Shown here piece by piece: positions 62,820-64,000 of a stretch of DNA of 64,000 nt (positions are counted from its first letter, which is position 1; each line of letters opens with the position of its first letter). Source of the DNA: an uncultured bacterium (GTDB lineage Bacteria; Bacteroidota; Rhodothermia; Rhodothermales; UBA10348); assembly GCA_943788505.1 (NCBI GenBank), contig CALSQR010000002.1, forward strand, positions 441,323-505,322. The letters run 5' to 3'. A program made the translations under genes and the position numbers. The notes under the pieces were generated by a model. It made no database searches, was not told the DNA's origin, and worked only from the letters and a program-made list of their open reading frames with translations.

Positions 62820-62944
62820 TTCGGCTTGAGAATGAGTGGGTTTGGAAAGCGCGGGTGTACGTTGGATCGATTGTCATGTTCACGGAATCCAGCAAATCCA
62901 ACATGACTTCTCGTAGTGCGTGGATCGGTCAGGGTAGACGAACA

Positions 62945-64000
62945 TCACTCGGTAGTACTGAAAAAGACTTTTTTGATGCCCACGACTAATACTGGGAGCA
63001 GAAATACAGCCCAATAGGCCCACGTAAGGGTACCGTACCCTTTGGCAATCAGATCTACGATGCCTATCGCATCCGCGAGGAAAATGGCCATAATGAGCAG
63101 GACAGTTGCTACGCCTGCCCGAAGACCGGAAGGCATGTCCTTTCCTTTCTCATGATAGACACCTGCGATGCGCTCGTTAAATCCGTGGATCACTCCGACC
63201 CCCGTTTCGATGAGTGTTCCAAACAGAACGATTTGAAAAACAATGCGCAGCCAGGCCATATCCATGGCTTGCAGCAGATAGTCTACCGGAATGGATTCCT
63301 GCAGTACCTCAGGGTATACACCCAACATCCCGATGAAGACGAAAGATGCAGGAATCATACCGATCATACCGGCAAGAAGCCCTGCGCCCATAGCTTCCTT
63401 TTGTGTGGTGTGGTGGCGCAGAACGAAAAACATGGCAGGAGCTAAGCCAACATTGTAACCAGCATACTTAATACCACTCATAATCCAGCCAGAACCTGCC
63501 GATAAATCCTCAAAATGGCCAAATATCTCCTTTCCAAATGTAACAATAGATGTTACAATAACCACTGCGAAGGTCCCGTATAGGACGACGGACCAAACCG
63601 AAAAGACACGTTCAATCAAGTCGTTTCCGTTGAGTGCCATCCAGCCCACTGCCGCGATCAGAATGATGATTCCCGTAATCTGCGGCCAACCGAGCATCGT
63701 TTCTAGCAACTCACCTGCGGCCGATCCCATAACGGAAATGATCAACACCAGCATGGCCAAATAGATAATCTCAAAAAGCCACCATGCAGGACCCAACAAA
63801 CCTTGCATAAAGGTTCGATAGTCAAACGCCTTAAACCGTCTACCTAACTCGAACGTGAATGCGAGCACGACTGCCATGACTACTGTGGCTACCAGCATTC
63901 CGAGTAGGCCACCAAGCGGCCCTTGGCTCATAAACCATTCTACTAATTCCCTACCGGTTCCGTATCCCCCACCGATGATGATCGATTGAAATACGAAACC
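62945..64000 (-). CDS. YkvI-like APC-superfamily transporter, cut by right window edge
   Basis: About 352 codons are visible and the frame is open at 64000, so the N-terminus lies outside. The first visible residues GFVFQSIIIGGGYGTGRELV belong to the first helix region, with the unwound GGGYGTGRE typical of this transporter group. Nine to ten further helices follow (TVVMAVVLAFTFELG, IIYLAMLVLIISVMG, GIIILIAAVGWMAL, GTFAVVIVTSIVTFG and others). It probably moves an amino acid or similar small solute by ion coupling. The ATG at 63931 is internal, not the start. Confidence 0.85.
   Translation of the reverse strand, partial: GFVFQSIIIGGGYGTGRELVEWFMSQGPLGGLLGMLVATVVMAVVLAFTFELGRRFKAFDYRTFMQGLLGPAWWLFEIIYLAMLVLIISVMGSAAGELLETMLGWPQITGIIILIAAVGWMALNGNDLIERVFSVWSVVLYGTFAVVIVTSIVTFGKEIFGHFEDLSAGSGWIMSGIKYAGYNVGLAPAMFFVLRHHTTQKEAMGAGLLAGMIGMIPASFVFIGMLGVYPEVLQESIPVDYLLQAMDMAWLRIVFQIVLFGTLIETGVGVIHGFNERIAGVYHEKGKDMPSGLRAGVATVLLIMAIFLADAIGIVDLIAKGYGTLTWAYWAVFLLPVLVVGIKKVFFSTTE

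Overview
The window most likely comes from a marine member of the Rhodothermota/Balneolota branch of the Bacteroidota-like bacteria. Four secreted proteins end in a type IX secretion (T9SS) sorting domain; three contain a YPNPF, FPNPF or YPNPY-type motif and one YPNPV. A PorV-family barrel, a carboxypeptidase-regulatory TonB receptor, many lipobox signal peptides and short ATGA gene overlaps point the same way. This is inferred from gene content; no rRNA or tRNA gene is visible.

Layout. 1-3377 (minus) is a menaquinone block: isochorismate synthase, MenD, and a DUF7009-like protein cut by the left edge. 3563-6024 (minus) is an apparent operon of two bacterial microcompartment (BMC) hexamer shell proteins, a YbbR/CdaR-like membrane protein and a small polytopic membrane protein. 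No compartment enzyme or pentamer gene is present. 6237-14782 is a surface-polysaccharide locus: wecB on plus, then a tightly overlapping minus operon of PlsC, YfhO, a methyltransferase, two glycosyltransferases and a second 2-epimerase broken by a one-base frameshift in a homopolymer. 15021-25230 holds assorted envelope genes: barrel proteins, a catalytically degenerate M28-like lipoprotein beside an M28 peptidase, a GAF-SpoIIE phosphatase, a YfcE-like phosphoesterase, a T9SS cargo, an NAD(P)-binding protein and small proteins.

25437-35257 is a series of minus-strand secreted or envelope genes (choice-of-anchor-B protein, DUF1080 lipoprotein, DinB, DUF6526, DUF5916 barrel, sortilin-like BNR propeller). 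35364-39390 combines a TPR gene that looks 5'-truncated, a plus-strand relic, and a three-gene set of retropepsin-like protease, RimK ATP-grasp fused to RCK_C, and an aspartoacylase-like hydrolase. 39609 is a VanX-like dipeptidase. 40287-52893 is a seven-gene export/uptake operon with two T9SS cargoes, a lipoprotein, TonB receptor, PorV, a propeller lipoprotein and a T9SS-tailed nuclease-fold enzyme. 53119-64000 holds a TPR relic, an APC permease fused to EIIA and RCK_C domains, a second sortilin-like protein, paired FKBP isomerases and a YkvI-like transporter cut by the right edge.

No insertion sequence, CRISPR array or stable RNA gene was recognised. The strongest candidates for unusual biology are the shell-only BMC operon, the RimK-RCK_C/protease/deacylase set and the T9SS nuclease-associated operon. 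The clearest broken genes are the frameshifted epimerase and the two relics at 36241-36411 and 53119-53436.
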